Shown here: one piece after another, positions 1 to 11,074 of the stretch
How the letters are laid out: the number at the start of each line of letters is the position of its first letter
Position numbering within the stretch: position 1 is the stretch's first letter
Assembly: GCF_019097595.1 (NCBI RefSeq)
Contig: NC_080715.1
Span: 25,848,855-25,912,854, forward strand
Length of the DNA stretch: 64,000 nt
Reading direction: 5' to 3'
Origin: Hemibagrus wyckioides
Taxonomy: Eukaryota; Chordata; Actinopteri; Siluriformes; Bagridae
The notes under the pieces: model-generated
What the model saw: only the letters and a program-made list of their open reading frames with translations
What the model was told of the DNA's origin: nothing
Databases searched by the model: none
Made by a program: the position numbers and the translations under genes

Positions 1-17
1 TGTTAGAATAGAAGCTT

Positions 18-131
18 CTACACTATTGCCAAAAGTTTTGGGACACCCCTCCAGATCATTGAATTCAGGGGTTGGACTTGGCCCCGTAGTTCCAGTGAAA
101 GGAACTCTTAGTGTTTGAGCAGTGCACCAGT
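18..131 (-). mobile_element. Tc1/mariner-like terminal fragment
   Basis: This stretch carries the motif CCAAAAGTTTTGGGACACC followed by text that reappears, as the reverse complement, at about 62440-62535. In that second copy the sequence leads into a degraded Tc1-like transposase frame, so this is read as the end of a non-autonomous or truncated element of the same family. No transposase residues remain here. A poly-T stretch follows at 132-190. The family assignment is inferred from the second copy. Confidence 0.55.
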
Positions 132-279
132 TTTTTTTTCTTCTTCCTTTTTTCTTTCTGTTTGTGTCATTTCATTTTTTTTTTCCCCCAGTCTAATCTT
201 TCTAAGCCTGAGTGAGTAGTGCTCCTTTGATAAAACCATCCCCAATCCTCTTGTCATTTATTTTTATTTTCTTCACTAG

Positions 280-418
280 GTCATCTTCCTGCTTTCCTGG
301 AAGCGTGTAGCACAGATCAGTTCTTCCGTTGTGCTGCTGTACTTCTCCGAAACCCAAGGCTGGACCTGGCCATCAGCGAGAAGATTAGCGTTCTCCTGCA
401 GAAGCTCTCCTGTATCAG
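280..418 (+). CDS. ccdc138: ccdc138-like penultimate coding exon
   Basis: The exon is bounded by acceptor TTCACTAG before 280 and donor GTCTGA after 418. Its frame is open, with two bases completing a codon at the start and two left over at the end (phase 2 into the next exon). It encodes about 45 residues, beginning HLPAFLEACSTDQFFRC and ending LLQKLSCIR after joining. This helical, leucine-rich text fits the C-terminal region of CCDC138, a coiled-coil-domain protein of poorly defined function. The identification rests on remembered similarity, the matching downstream exon, and the position tail to tail with edar. The shorter frames that cross the exon on both strands are shadows. Earlier exons lie left of the window. 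Confidence 0.75.
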
Positions 419-1530
419 GTCTGAGCTCCACTCCCATCATCATCACCACATCAGTCATCTCAGTAGGAGGTTTGAGGGTCTCCAGTAGACATAGAAAGAC
501 AAACTATAAAAAGGTAGCAGCGTTCCATCAAGGCAGCATGAAGAGTTTATAACAGAGGATGAAACTGAAAGCTCCAGGTTTATCTTCCTTCACAGGGAGA
601 CTGAAAAACACCCTGAGAACTCCAAGTGTTACTATTTAACTAACTAATACCTTTTAGTTAGGAGACATTTTGACTTGAAAAGGAGAAACTTCTTAAAGTG
701 AAATGGTCAAAACTCAGCACTAATATGTCTTTATTTCACTGCAGAAATGTTAAAGAAGCTCCGCCCACAATCATTATGACAATCCCATGATTTATTATCA
801 TCATCATCATTATTTTTTTTTATTTATTTATTTTAGGAAATACTTTTTTCTAAAATTAAGCTTTTATCATTTTCTCAGAAACCAAACTTCACAGCTTCTA
901 TTCCTGATTATTATCTTTATCACAGTGGAATATCCCAAAATAGTGATAATTGTACCGATTGTGCAATTCTAAAGAAAATGGCTTAAAAATCATTCATGAT
1001 AAATAGAATTTATGATTGCGATTCCAGCAATCTTTTATAGTTTGAAAGCTGACCACACTGAGGCTCCATCTCTTTCTGCCCCCCCTTAGTGAGTCTTTTC
1101 TTCTTCTGGTCCTCATGACCACAAAAAAACAGACAGTGGAGCTGCATCTGCTGAGCCATGTCACTTCATCTACACCAGACCTCCAGCTGCATAATAACGA
1201 CGCAGCGTAGCGTAGCTCATCACTTGAGTTACATCATCATCATGTTTCCTGAGAGTCATCCTCACTTGGCTAAAGAAAAGAAAACACCTCGTTAGCTCAG
1301 CTTCATCATCTAAACAAGCTCATTAATCCTCGTTAGGACAGCTTGAGCGAGGGCGGGAAAGGCCTGGAGGAGGAACGAAACTCATGCCAGATGTTCATGT
1401 GAATTTAGGATTGAAACAGAAATGTGCTAGAAACACTCTGCTGATGTGGACGTTATACTGTGGAGCTAGCATGGAATAAAACGGTGTGTGTGATGTTCTA
1501 GGAAAATAATTGTGTGTGTGTGTGTTGCAG
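419..1530 (+). other. ccdc138 last intron
   Basis: This phase-2 intron runs from donor GTCTGA at 419 to an acceptor at 1530 preceded by a short GT run and TTGCAG. It contains AT-rich sequence and a CAT/TTA-rich run at 795-835. No further exon, RNA gene or clear element was seen in it. Confidence 0.6.
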
Positions 1531-1672
1531 AAAGAACCGCCGTCTGTTCGAAGCGTCCTCACTGCACCTGCTCCTACAGGAAACACAGCGCTCAGCCGAT
1601 CCGTCTCGAGCCTACATCAACATCAACATCAGCTCCATCCTGTTTAATCTGGGCGTGGCCTCACACTCCTGA
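1531..1672 (+). CDS. ccdc138: ccdc138-like last coding exon
   Basis: The exon begins after TGTGTTGCAG and ends at TGA (1670-1672). Its first base completes the split arginine codon from the exon ending at 418. It then encodes 46 residues starting KNRRLFEASSLHLLLQETQR and ending ILFNLGVASHS. The text fits the conserved C-terminus of CCDC138, where a KNRRLFE-like segment and a FNLGL-like end are expected; this is from memory and was not aligned. The joined frame across both exons has no stop until the terminal TGA. Confidence 0.78.
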
Positions 1673-2235
1673 CACGCCCACTCCAAACACTATGAACACT
1701 CTACAGAACCACTCATAAACATGGTGTTCAGTCATGATACTCTCTTTGTGTAGGGATTATTTATTGTGTACACTCTGAGGATGTATAATCCTCAGATCAT
1801 CATCATGCAGTGCTTTATAAATCAACTCCTAAATTATTCATTCTTATTTATTCCACTTTATTATAATGTGTTATGGTGGTAATTAATTATTCCTACTTCA
1901 GAAAATGTATTTAATGTCATGCTTCATTTATACACACGCTGATGGTGGACAGAACACACACACATCATCATTGTCTCTTGTGGCCGGAGCCTCTGTGGCC
2001 TCAGCTGCCTCCCTGAGAGTGATTTTTCAGCATGTTGGTACTAATCCCATGATTCGGTTATACTTACGCTGATTTAGAACGACGTTTCATTTTCCAAGGC
2101 ACAAGAGAACGTGCCAGATATTTGTACATTTGGCCTGTGTTTGTAAATCTGTGGTTTTGAGCGAGCTCCTTTACTTCTTGTGGGTTTTAACTGATTTAAA
2201 TTGTTTGTGACTGAATAAAATATTTGTTACTGACC
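1673..2235 (+). other. ccdc138 3' UTR
   Basis: This non-coding, AT-rich stretch follows the stop codon. A canonical polyadenylation signal AATAAA lies at 2214-2219 (CTGAATAAAATATTTG). The end at about 2235 is placed 15-20 bases beyond that signal by convention. A second AATAAA near 2506 could serve a longer transcript. Confidence 0.5.
2214..2219 (+). terminator. polyadenylation signal, ccdc138
   Basis: This is AATAAA in a T/GT-rich context about 540 bases after the ccdc138 stop. It is the first canonical signal downstream on the + strand. Confidence 0.5.
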
Positions 2236-3686
2236 TGATATCTTGCTATATTGTTGAGATTTAAACATTTATGTCACCAATCCTCTCATCGTTTCTTAAA
2301 TAATGACTTAATAAGCAGCTCGAAGCCGAGCGCAGCTGCTGTCCGGGTCGTTCAGATTGTTGTTTTGAGAGACGGGAAGTTTTCCGTGAAGTCACACATT
2401 CATCAAGTCGCTTAGTGATTCCTGTGTTTGGTTTTTATTCATGCAAAGTTAACCCATGGATCTAGGTTTATTAAAACTATAAGACTGAAGCAGTGCTCAG
2501 AGTGTGAATAAAGTTTGTTTGGTTCATTTTCTTAATTATTCAGGAGAAAAGTGGAACAGTGTACACAGCCAAAACACACTGAGGAGTTGTGTTTACTCCT
2601 AACAAGGTGCTACTGTGGGGCAGGACACACCCACTGAAACAGGACCAGTACCTTCTACATTTAACTGAATTAAAGTTTTCCTCAAAATGACGAATTATAA
2701 TAATTAACCTGAGAACGTTGGAAATGAGATCTTCATTTTTTTATCAGTTTATCATATTGGTGACTAACACTAAGAGACCGATACACAGCAGTTACACGTC
2801 TGATTTTCGGGGCACTGTACAAATTTGTACTGGACTGTTATTAAGGTGGAGACATAAACAAGGATTAGAAAAAAATATTACACTGGTGATTCTGCAGGTC
2901 AGTTCAGGTGAAACTTAGCTCCATGCACCATGTTAGTGTAGTGTTATGTTAGTGTTGTGTTCTGCTTGACAGTGAATCACACAAGGCATGAAACCTTGTA
3001 GTCTGGCCAGCTAACTGACCTCCTGCTCACATTTCTGCACAAACTTTTCCCCAGAATAAGGAGCTGTTGTTGGATTGTTGTGTATCTTCCTGTAATCAGC
3101 CACCGAGGTGATGTGTTTGTGTGTCTGTTTGCAGGCTGCTGGTTTCTGTAACACGTCCTACAGCAGATGATCTCCACTCCAGGGAGACGGTCCGTAAGTG
3201 TCGACCTTTCAGAGGAATTAACAGTGAGCTCATGATCTGGACCAGGAACGTAAAGATTACACAAAACCCAACAGGATGTGCTGATGTAAACTGTTAGCGG
3301 AAACATTGTCAAGGAGATAAAATTCCTCCATCACCTAACAGCACTAATGAATAACATCCAAACTAACTAATACCTCTGACTGGTTAGTCCTTCACTTACT
3401 AACATCACTTAGTAACATCTGCAAGTCTACTGGGATGCGTCTCTGTCAGCTGTGCACATCTGGATGCTGATGTTTCTTCTGCCAAAATTGCTAAATATCT
3501 GTCAGATTGGATGAAGCCCAACGGGAAACAGCTATTTTCAAGTCTTACCCCAGATTCTCCAGCAGATTGAGATCTGGACTATTCTAATGCATCCAGACTT
3601 CTCTGATTGTCATGTATTTGCCTCCATTCATCTCACCCTCAACCCCGAATACCCCACTAATAAAAAAAATTTCCACTCACTGCTTC

Positions 3687-3776
3687 TCAGAGTGGTGGTC
3701 TTCTCAGAATAATGGTGTTCTCAGAGTGATGGTTTTCCCAGTGATGGTCTTCTCAGAGTAATAGTCTGCTCAGAGA
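3687..3776. repeat. short degenerate tandem repeat
   Basis: About five degenerate copies of an 18-20 base unit of the form TCTCAGAGTGATGGT occur, with the recurring words CTTCTCAGA and GTGATGG. No function is apparent. Confidence 0.55.
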
Positions 3777-4099
3777 GTCCCCAAACTTCAAATGGCAAAT
3801 GGGTTACTGCTTATCATTTGCTTATCATCCTCTCGGTTGCTTCTGACTAATCCCCTCTTTACCTGCTCGCTGAATTTTGGTGGACAGCCTTCTCTACACA
3901 GAGTAGCGACTGTTCCATATTCCTTTCACTTTTTTAATGACACACCAAATGGCACACCATGAGATATTTAAAGTCTGGAAAGTCGACTTCATAGAACAAC
4001 AAGCTCAATTTTTGTACTACAAATAATCGATCAATTTTTTTTCTGAAAGGTTGCTCCAGGACTCGTAAATTTCTGACCTGATATGGACATCGACATCGG

Positions 4100-4330
4100 A
4101 TCTCCATAAACTAGACCATAGTAATCTAGAGCTCTATATAAGTTCTCCATATCTTTCTAGTCTTATGACCTGGAACTTCATTGGAGTTATATGTTGTTGA
4201 TACATGTTGGTGGTAGTAGTGTCATTTTTGAGAGTTACTTGGCTTTGTGATGCTTCTCTGACTAATCCCCTCTTTATCTGCTCGCTGACATCCTGCTCTA
4301 GGCAGAGTTGCAGTTATGACGCATTCTAAT
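4100..4330 (+). repeat. dispersed repeat, copy 1
   Basis: This segment shares with 11235-11400 the ordered words CTAGACCAT, TTATGACCTGG, TTCATTGGA, GTTGGTGGTAG and TCTGACTAATCCCCTCTTTA. The same order of words at two places shows a dispersed repeat. A third copy of the last word, extended by CTGCTCGCTGA, is at 3841-3873. In the other copy one word reads as a Tc1-like transposase motif, so a relic of that superfamily is possible. Confidence 0.5.
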
Positions 4331-4618
4331 AATTTAATCAGACTCTGATACGTCTCCTCAACAATGTCCGCTTTCTCCACAGTGACTGGTTACTTATAAA
4401 TTTGTTTTCATTTTCATTGTCCAGGAAGTGCTGGACAATCAGACTCTACAGTGTCACAGGAAGTCCACATTATATTACACTAAATGTTTTTTAAACAATC
4501 GGTCAGATAAATAAAGAAAAGAGGATTTGATGACTGGATTTTGCAGATGTGAACATCATGTAAAGGATTTCAGTGTTCCAAAATGTGCTTCTAGTGCTGA
4601 GAGAAGAAAAAAAAAACC

Positions 4619-4619
4619 T

Positions 4620-4656
<37 letters not shown>

Positions 4657-4661
4657 ACACG
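4619..4661. repeat. (CA)n microsatellite
   Basis: An almost perfect CA dinucleotide run of about 40 bases. Confidence 0.9.
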
Positions 4662-6379
4662 TTGAACTCATAGCTGAAGCATTCACATTATAAGCAGATC
4701 TGTGTTTGTGCTCATGAGGGTAAAATGATTCCAACTGGCTTTCTTCCGATTGTTGGGTTCTTGTGTGCTGATTCAGTTTGATTAACGCTGTTTGTTAGTT
4801 TTGTTAAAGCTTTTGAATCAGTGGGAACAGATTACAGAAAAAGTCATATTTCATAAAGTCAAAATTTCATACGTCTGTTTCATTGTTTTCAAAGAAATAG
4901 CGTGTGTTTGATGTTGAGGTTAATGTGATTTTTTTCCTGTACATATTTTCTGTTAATTCCCTGGTACAGCTTGAACTCCTCGAACCTTCCCACCAGCTCC
5001 TCACCACATCTCACTGTGTAGAACACAAAACTGTAGGTCCACTGGGTGGTGCAGCAGGTGGTATTGCCTCTCAGAGCTTCACTACATGTCCATGTATGGT
5101 TCCTCTGGGTTCTCCGGTGAGAGTGTGTGTGTGGGTGCACAGGTTATAGCTATTGCTATAGAAATGATAACATAAATGATAACAAGTGCATTAATAAAAG
5201 CTGCGCTACTGTCAGATCTGTTCTTATAGAGAATTAATCAGCACCTGACCAATCAGAATCCAGGGTTCAACCTGCATTTCTGTGTTCCTTATGGAGAGTC
5301 TGACTCTTACCCCTGACCAGTCCGTGTTGTCCACATGGTGTGTCGATATTTTAAAGGCTAGCACATGTTCCCTTTTTGCTCTTCAATTACACAGTGTATA
5401 TATGGAAAGATGGATTTGGTGGTCTCATATAACAAGCTTAATTTTACATTTCTTGCCAGGCGTAACCACCATAAAACATAAATACTGTTTTAACGACGGG
5501 CCAAAAACCAGAAACGGCGTCCACGCATATTTCTGAAATACTTAACAAGCTGAAATAATGAAGATAAATAAATCAGGCCGTGACAGCCACTTAGGCTCTT
5601 CAGACAGGCTTGTTATTACAGCGTTTGGGGAAAAGCCACTCGTGGACAGACATAACACAGGAGCCGAGAACACAGAAGGAGAACTCACGCTACCCTGTGA
5701 GTGCCTTCATGGAGCATGTGCCTATATTTAAAATTCAATTAGCTTAACATGCAACATGCTGCTTTACGTAAAGACGAAATGACACCAAGTTGGTTTAGAA
5801 AAAAAGCATGCAGAAAACTGTTGGTCAAGGATCTTCCTCAAGTGTAACACGGATAAAGGCTGTGTAGATTAGAGTCCATGTGCTAGCTTCATTTATTATA
5901 CTAACTGTTCATTAGCTAGCTGTAACTGAAACAAGACAATTTAATGAAGAGGTCTTGAGTAGGGCTAATCATGCTAATCAGGGCCGTAAGAGATGAACAT
6001 TTAAAGAGCAGTCCACATCTCAAATTTATTACTGTGCATTATTATTATTATTATTATATTACTGGCTATTTTTTGCTAATCTTTATAACCCTTCCATTCT
6101 TCAGTAAACTGCTCTGACTTCAGTTTTACCGTTTTATTTTATTAAATGTTTGTTTTGTTTTTTTCCCCAATTATTGCCTGTTGACTTCAGGACATTTCTT
6201 GCAGCTTTTAATATGACCCAGAGATTTACCTTCATATTATAGAAGCAGGGATTATAAGATTAGAAGAATATACTGTTAATTTTGTTTACCTTCTGAAACT
6301 CGTACAGAGCATTTGTTTTTCTTTTAGCTAACCGCAAACATATCCACCTGGAGTTTATCAGACACGACTGGAACTGTGA

Positions 6380-6600
6380 TCGGACCCTGGCCGAAAATGG
6401 GTTTGGAGGTGGATGTGATAGAGACTCTGTGGTGATGTGGACTGTTTTATAACAAAGGAGTGAAAATGAATATCTGCTTGCCTCTATACCAGGAGGTTAC
6501 AGCTTGGTCATGGTCAGACCTTCCAGCAGGACAATGATCCAGAACATGAAACTTAAAAACGCTTCAGTCACCACAGAATCAAGCCTCTGACTTTCCCCAA
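6380..6600 (+). mobile_element. degraded Tc1-like transposase fragment
   Basis: Near 6515-6550 the + strand encodes, with frame breaks, FQQDNDPEH. This is close to the FQQDNDPKH block around the second catalytic aspartate of Tc1-type DDE transposases. Upstream text (KLGHGQT-like) also fits a transposase relic. No terminal repeats or intact frame were found, so this is dead. Confidence 0.5.
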
Positions 6601-8427
6601 GCCACGCTGTCTTTCTCGCCAACTGGTTAAAAAATTCTATCAAGCGCTTTGGTTTGTTCTGTAGCTTTAGCCTTAACCCAAGACACCTGGCTGTAATTTT
6701 CTCATTTATTGTTGAAACCTCAGCTGCTGTGTGCAGTAAGATTACAGCAATTGTAGTACAGCCGGGCTTTCAGGATACTGAGAGAGGGAGGAAACTAATA
6801 ATGCAAATTATTTTAATAAATCCAAATCCAAGCGTAATTAATGAACAGGCCACACAAGTGTCATGATTAAATGATTGTTTGATCAAATAAAATTAAACTG
6901 TAAATCCTTAAATAATTGTTTAGCACTGTGGAGAACTTTAGGGATAATAGATGTAGAAGGAATCAGACCTTCAACTAAAGAAATCTGGCTCGGGGTGAAG
7001 ACGAGTGAATGAGTGAAAGGTTCAGACGGAAACAGAAGAAGGAGAAAATCACAGTGTGAGCTTTGAGGCCTCGCTGGAGGCTCTGGATGACGAGCTGACA
7101 GCTAATTACAATCTCCTCATGTTTTTACAGCCACATTTAACACGGCTTAGAGTCGTAGCAGAGAAACTACAGATCATGAGTTTTTTTAATGTATTTTTTA
7201 ACTGCTATACAAACCATGGATTGGGGACTGATTGTGCAGCTGTAGAAATTACATATCCTGAGAAATTACTGAAGTAAAGCTTTTGTTGGGAAAAATCCAC
7301 AAATAAAACTTCTCTGAAGAGTTAGCCAATTTGACCAAAAGAAACGCTCAGCCTCATCTCCATGTTGTTCCTCTACATGCTGCTCTGCCATCCTACAGAT
7401 CCTGTGGAAAGGTATAGAACTTGCATTCATCTACAACAACAGATGACAGTGAAGGTCTTCAGTCTGAAAACTCTCCACAACAAACAAATCCAAGGAACCA
7501 AGAAAGAAAAATGAGATTGCAACCCCTGATGCTGGCAGATCTCTCTCTCTCCTCTTTGACCTGCAGTAAAGTTCTGGAGCATTCACCCCTACTAATCCCC
7601 ATTTTTAAAAAAAAAAAAAAACTGTGAAAGTAAAAACCTCTCCTCTCTTTATAATGTCTCTAACACACCCAGCTAGATGATCCACCGCTCTCTCCACCGC
7701 AGGCTTTCACAGCCGTTCAGTTCAATCTGACCTCCATGCTGAGAGAAAGAACCAGAGCTGGAACCGTGCCAAGTTTCTCCTCCCATGAGTGGACTTTGTT
7801 ACGCTGCTTTGAGCGCTAAATGTTAATAACGTGGTTTGAGAAACAAACCCTCAGGAGCTTGTCAGACTTAAGCTTCTGAAATCCTGTGATCGCTGTCCGA
7901 GGTTAAAAAAAATCACCGTTTGAAATCTGAAGAAGGCAGAATTTCACAAGCTGTGGTGTGTTTAGACGAAGTCACTAATCCCCAGCCAACTCAGCACCTC
8001 AGGAGCCACGTTTGGAACAAGATCAAATTTAATAATTGATATGAATGAACTGTGATGTCATACACAGTAATATAAGCTTACTTATTCCTAGTGTAGAATT
8101 TACTCTGTGCTTTATTCACACTCGGGCCAAAAGTGTAACTGAGAAGCACTTCAGTGTCTTGTTTTAATGTGCGTTTCCTTTCATGGAGCTAGCTGCACAT
8201 CTTAAAACAAACCTTATTCTCACCTTGTATTAATGTAACCATCGACACTTAACACTGCATTTAGATGTTGAACAACGGCATTTATATTATGTCTTTTGTA
8301 TGTGTTTCACTGAAATTAATGGTGCCTTTGAGGGATGCCAGAATGATCGTATTTACGAGTTGAATGCACATCAACGCCACCCTGAAGTCGGAATTACAGG
8401 TGGGATTTTCTTTGAGCTCCAAGTTTC

Positions 8428-8512
8428 TGAGTTGAGGGCATGTCAGTTGAGGGAGTGTCAGCTGAGGGCGTGTTTCAGTTGGGGGGTGTGTCAGTTGAGG
8501 GTGTGTCAGCAA
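8428..8512. repeat. short tandem repeat, TCAGTTGAGGGTGTG units
   Basis: About five degenerate copies of a 15-18 base unit (GTCAGTTGAGGGTGT and variants) create short open frames on both strands. Those frames are treated as repeat shadows. Confidence 0.65.
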
Positions 8513-9193
8513 GAAAAAATGGTGAAATCAGTGGGTACAACATCTGCAATTCAGTAAATCTGTTGAAACTAGATGTTTATTCATCTCAGAAGTTGATTTC
8601 AGTTATTATGTGTTCAGTTTATACAAGTCACTGAAATACCAGCAGAATGTTCAACATTTAAGCACCTAAGAAGAGAAATGCAACACTGCACTGGCATTTT
8701 GTTTATAGATTCTTTTTTTTTTATCTCATTATTTTTATCTCTTTATTTTTCATTTGTTGATTACAGAAAACCAGCTTAGCGGTGACAGATCTGTCAGGAT
8801 TTATTGTTTACAATAAAACAAACTCATTTCCTGTACAAAATACAATAACGTTGTAGAATTACGATATATTGTGTAACAGTAAAGTTTCCAGCAACTTCAT
8901 AAAGTCACTAAAAGCATGAAAATGTTCTTTGTTCTCCATTTTAAAAACCTTGCTGTGGTTTTTTGTAGTTAATCTCGCTCTGACTGCATTAAAGTGACTG
9001 GAACACACCTGACGTCGTAATTCTGACTTCCCGACTCGTGAATACAAACTTCCCAGGACTTGAACACACAGTGCACAGTATCTGTTGTGTGTGTGTGATG
9101 AAGCACGAGGATGGTGGTACCAGAAGTTGTGTAATGCGACTGATTTTTAGAACATCTTCATGGTTTAAAAACAAGCTTTATATTCATGGATCC

Positions 9194-9226
9194 AGACGTC
9201 ATGCAGACGTCATGTACACGTCATGG
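9194..9226. promoter_or_regulatory. cluster of three ACGTCATG motifs
   Basis: Two AGACGTCATG words and one ACACGTCATG word lie within 33 bases. GACGTCAT resembles the cAMP-response/ATF element TGACGTCA. The cluster lies just beyond the inferred 3' end of edar. A regulatory role is only a possibility, and it may be a tiny tandem duplication. Confidence 0.25.
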
Positions 9227-9277
9227 TGAGGAGAATTTCAAACGTCTTATCAGACTACAGTATAAATGAAGCACTTT

Positions 9278-9283
9278 TTTATT
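9278..9283 (-). terminator. candidate polyadenylation signal, edar (distal)
   Basis: TTTATT on + reads AATAAA on the edar strand. Another lies at 9430-9435 and is closer to the stop. Which one is used cannot be told from sequence. Confidence 0.3.
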
Positions 9284-9429
9284 CACAATAATATTATCAT
9301 AAGTACATACATTAACATAAGTCCTCATGTATTACATGAATGCCAGCTTCAATCTTCAATTATAAAATAATTAAAATGGTATTTAATAAAAAATAATGCC
9401 ACAGAATAATCAACGGTCTAAATAATTCT

Positions 9430-9435
9430 TTTATT
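9430..9435 (-). terminator. candidate polyadenylation signal, edar (proximal)
   Basis: TTTATT on the + strand reads AATAAA on the edar strand, about 1.3 kb past the stop. It is the nearest canonical signal seen downstream of the coding end. Confidence 0.35.
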
Positions 9436-9971
9436 GCTGTTTTTTTTTAATATGATGCGTATGTACAGTAATAAGTTAATGATCTATACACTCGTACTGG
9501 GTGAGAAGCTGTGTTTTGCAGTACTGCTGTAGATGAGGTAACTTGAGCGGTCTGTACACGGCGAGATTAACCAGATGTCTTAGAGCGTTCTGTGTCCTTG
9601 GGTTCCACTCGGAGCTCTGTTCTATTTAGCTGTCAAACAGCTCACCATATGAAGGAAACACACAAACACACATTAAAAAGCGTGAATCGTGTAATGTCAT
9701 TTCCTCATGGTTCCGCTGCTCGACTCTGATCGCTTGAAACGATCATCAGCACACCATAAACACAGATCCGGAGCTCTTTCAGAATGGCTGAAAGCTTATT
9801 AACCATCTTGTAGACTTTCCTTCTGCTGTGTTGCTCCTTGCTCCACTACGCTGCTTTCTTTAGTTAATGAGGTGCAGGAAAGCGCAGGCACTTTATACCG
9901 AAAGTCATAAAGCCACTAATTTCAGCAAATTAGGGCAAGAACCAGGGAATTAGCCGTGGTTACAAGGGCAT

Positions 9972-10004
<33 letters not shown>

Positions 10005-10008
10005 ACAA
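9972..10008. repeat. (CA)n microsatellite
   Basis: A CA dinucleotide run in the probable edar 3' UTR. Confidence 0.9.
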
Positions 10009-10745
10009 GTCTCTCATTCCAACATTTGGTCCACAGAACTTTGAAGTCTTTAAGAAAACGTTTTCGTCAGATCTCGTATATCTTCCTATAGAACTATAAA
10101 TATATCTATATATTAGACATGTGCCGATAATCTTTTATACGATATATATTGCGATATTTAACACGCAATATTGTGACTGTGCGTACTTCAAAATACCGAG
10201 GGTCTGTTCTGAAGCTTTGGGAAATTTAAACAAAAATTGCTTTTTTAAATACAATTAAAACCAATTCAAAAGATCTTTCAGTTAAAACGCTGCCCTTTTG
10301 TTTTAGCCATAATACAATTTGCTAGCTGCAGCTGTCAGGGTTATTAATATCAGCTTAATATCAGCATCCTAACTGTGAAAAAAATTGGATTAAATCTGGT
10401 AACTAATCCAGTTTTTCATGATGTTTCAGACGAAATCCTTCATTGTAGGATGGAAAAGATTCTTAAGAAACTTTTGCAATTCTTGAATTTGTTTAACTGC
10501 TAATTTTCAGGCAGTCACTGAATTCAGGAGGAAGATGATAATGCTGTCTGGTGAAGATGAGGTCCTTAATTCTGGGTGTCCAGCACAATATTAGTCTTTT
10601 ATGGACTTCTGTAAAGACAAAAGAAATCGCTACAGTCACAAAAAAAGAAAAGAAACCCAGGAGGAGCCGCTGCTCTTGAGAATATCAACACTAGTTTGAT
10701 ATTGATCTTCTTCATTGTCACTTAGTTTGTGGGATCTCAGTTCTC

Positions 10746-11074
10746 TCAAACGCTAGCGCAACGTGAAGAAATCGTCAGATGCTGGCCAGAAGGGGGTGCG
10801 CCGAGAATATCGAAGCACAGTGCTTCAACTACATCCAACCTCTCGATCTGGACGAGTCGAGCCAACAGGTCCGGGATGCTGTATCCGGCCGTGCTGACAC
10901 GGTCGAAGAGCTGCATGCCGTCAGTCATTCCTCCGATTTCGTCCCGTTTTAATCCGAAGCTCTCGGCCAGGTGACGCCACGTCCTGACTAGCGCCTTCTC
11001 TGTACTGTAGGTGGTGCTCAGCATGCGGCTCGTCCTCTCCAGGCAGTCAAAGGGCAACTCGACTGGACTCAGAC
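10746..11074 (-). CDS. edar: edar last exon: death domain and C-terminus
   Basis: The exon follows acceptor CCTCCTAAAG and ends in TGA (10748-10746). It encodes residues 349-457. The death domain runs from [13 protein letters not shown] through [20 protein letters not shown] and [20 protein letters not shown] to EALCFDIL. This is the surface that recruits EDARADD. After FDIL the tail [18 protein letters not shown] does not resemble the tail I recall for mammalian EDAR. The open frame extends upstream to 11195 only by reading into the intron. Confidence 0.97.

Larger units (their letters stand above)
2236..9277. other. intergenic region between ccdc138 and edar
   Basis: No exon with supported splice sites was seen on either strand. 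The open frames here are short and lack family resemblance. The region holds dispersed-repeat fragments (3480-3600, 3841-3873, 4100-4330), a Tc1-like relic (6380-6600), a CA microsatellite (4621-4661), a short tandem repeat at 3687-3776 and another at 8428-8510. The rest is unremarkable AT-rich DNA. Confidence 0.5.
9284..10745 (-). other. probable edar 3' UTR
   Basis: This non-coding stretch lies downstream of the edar stop codon, ending at a choice of AATAAA signals (9430-9435 or 9278-9283). A CA microsatellite lies at 9972-10008. No open frame of interest was seen. The extent is inferred only from the polyadenylation words. Confidence 0.35.
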
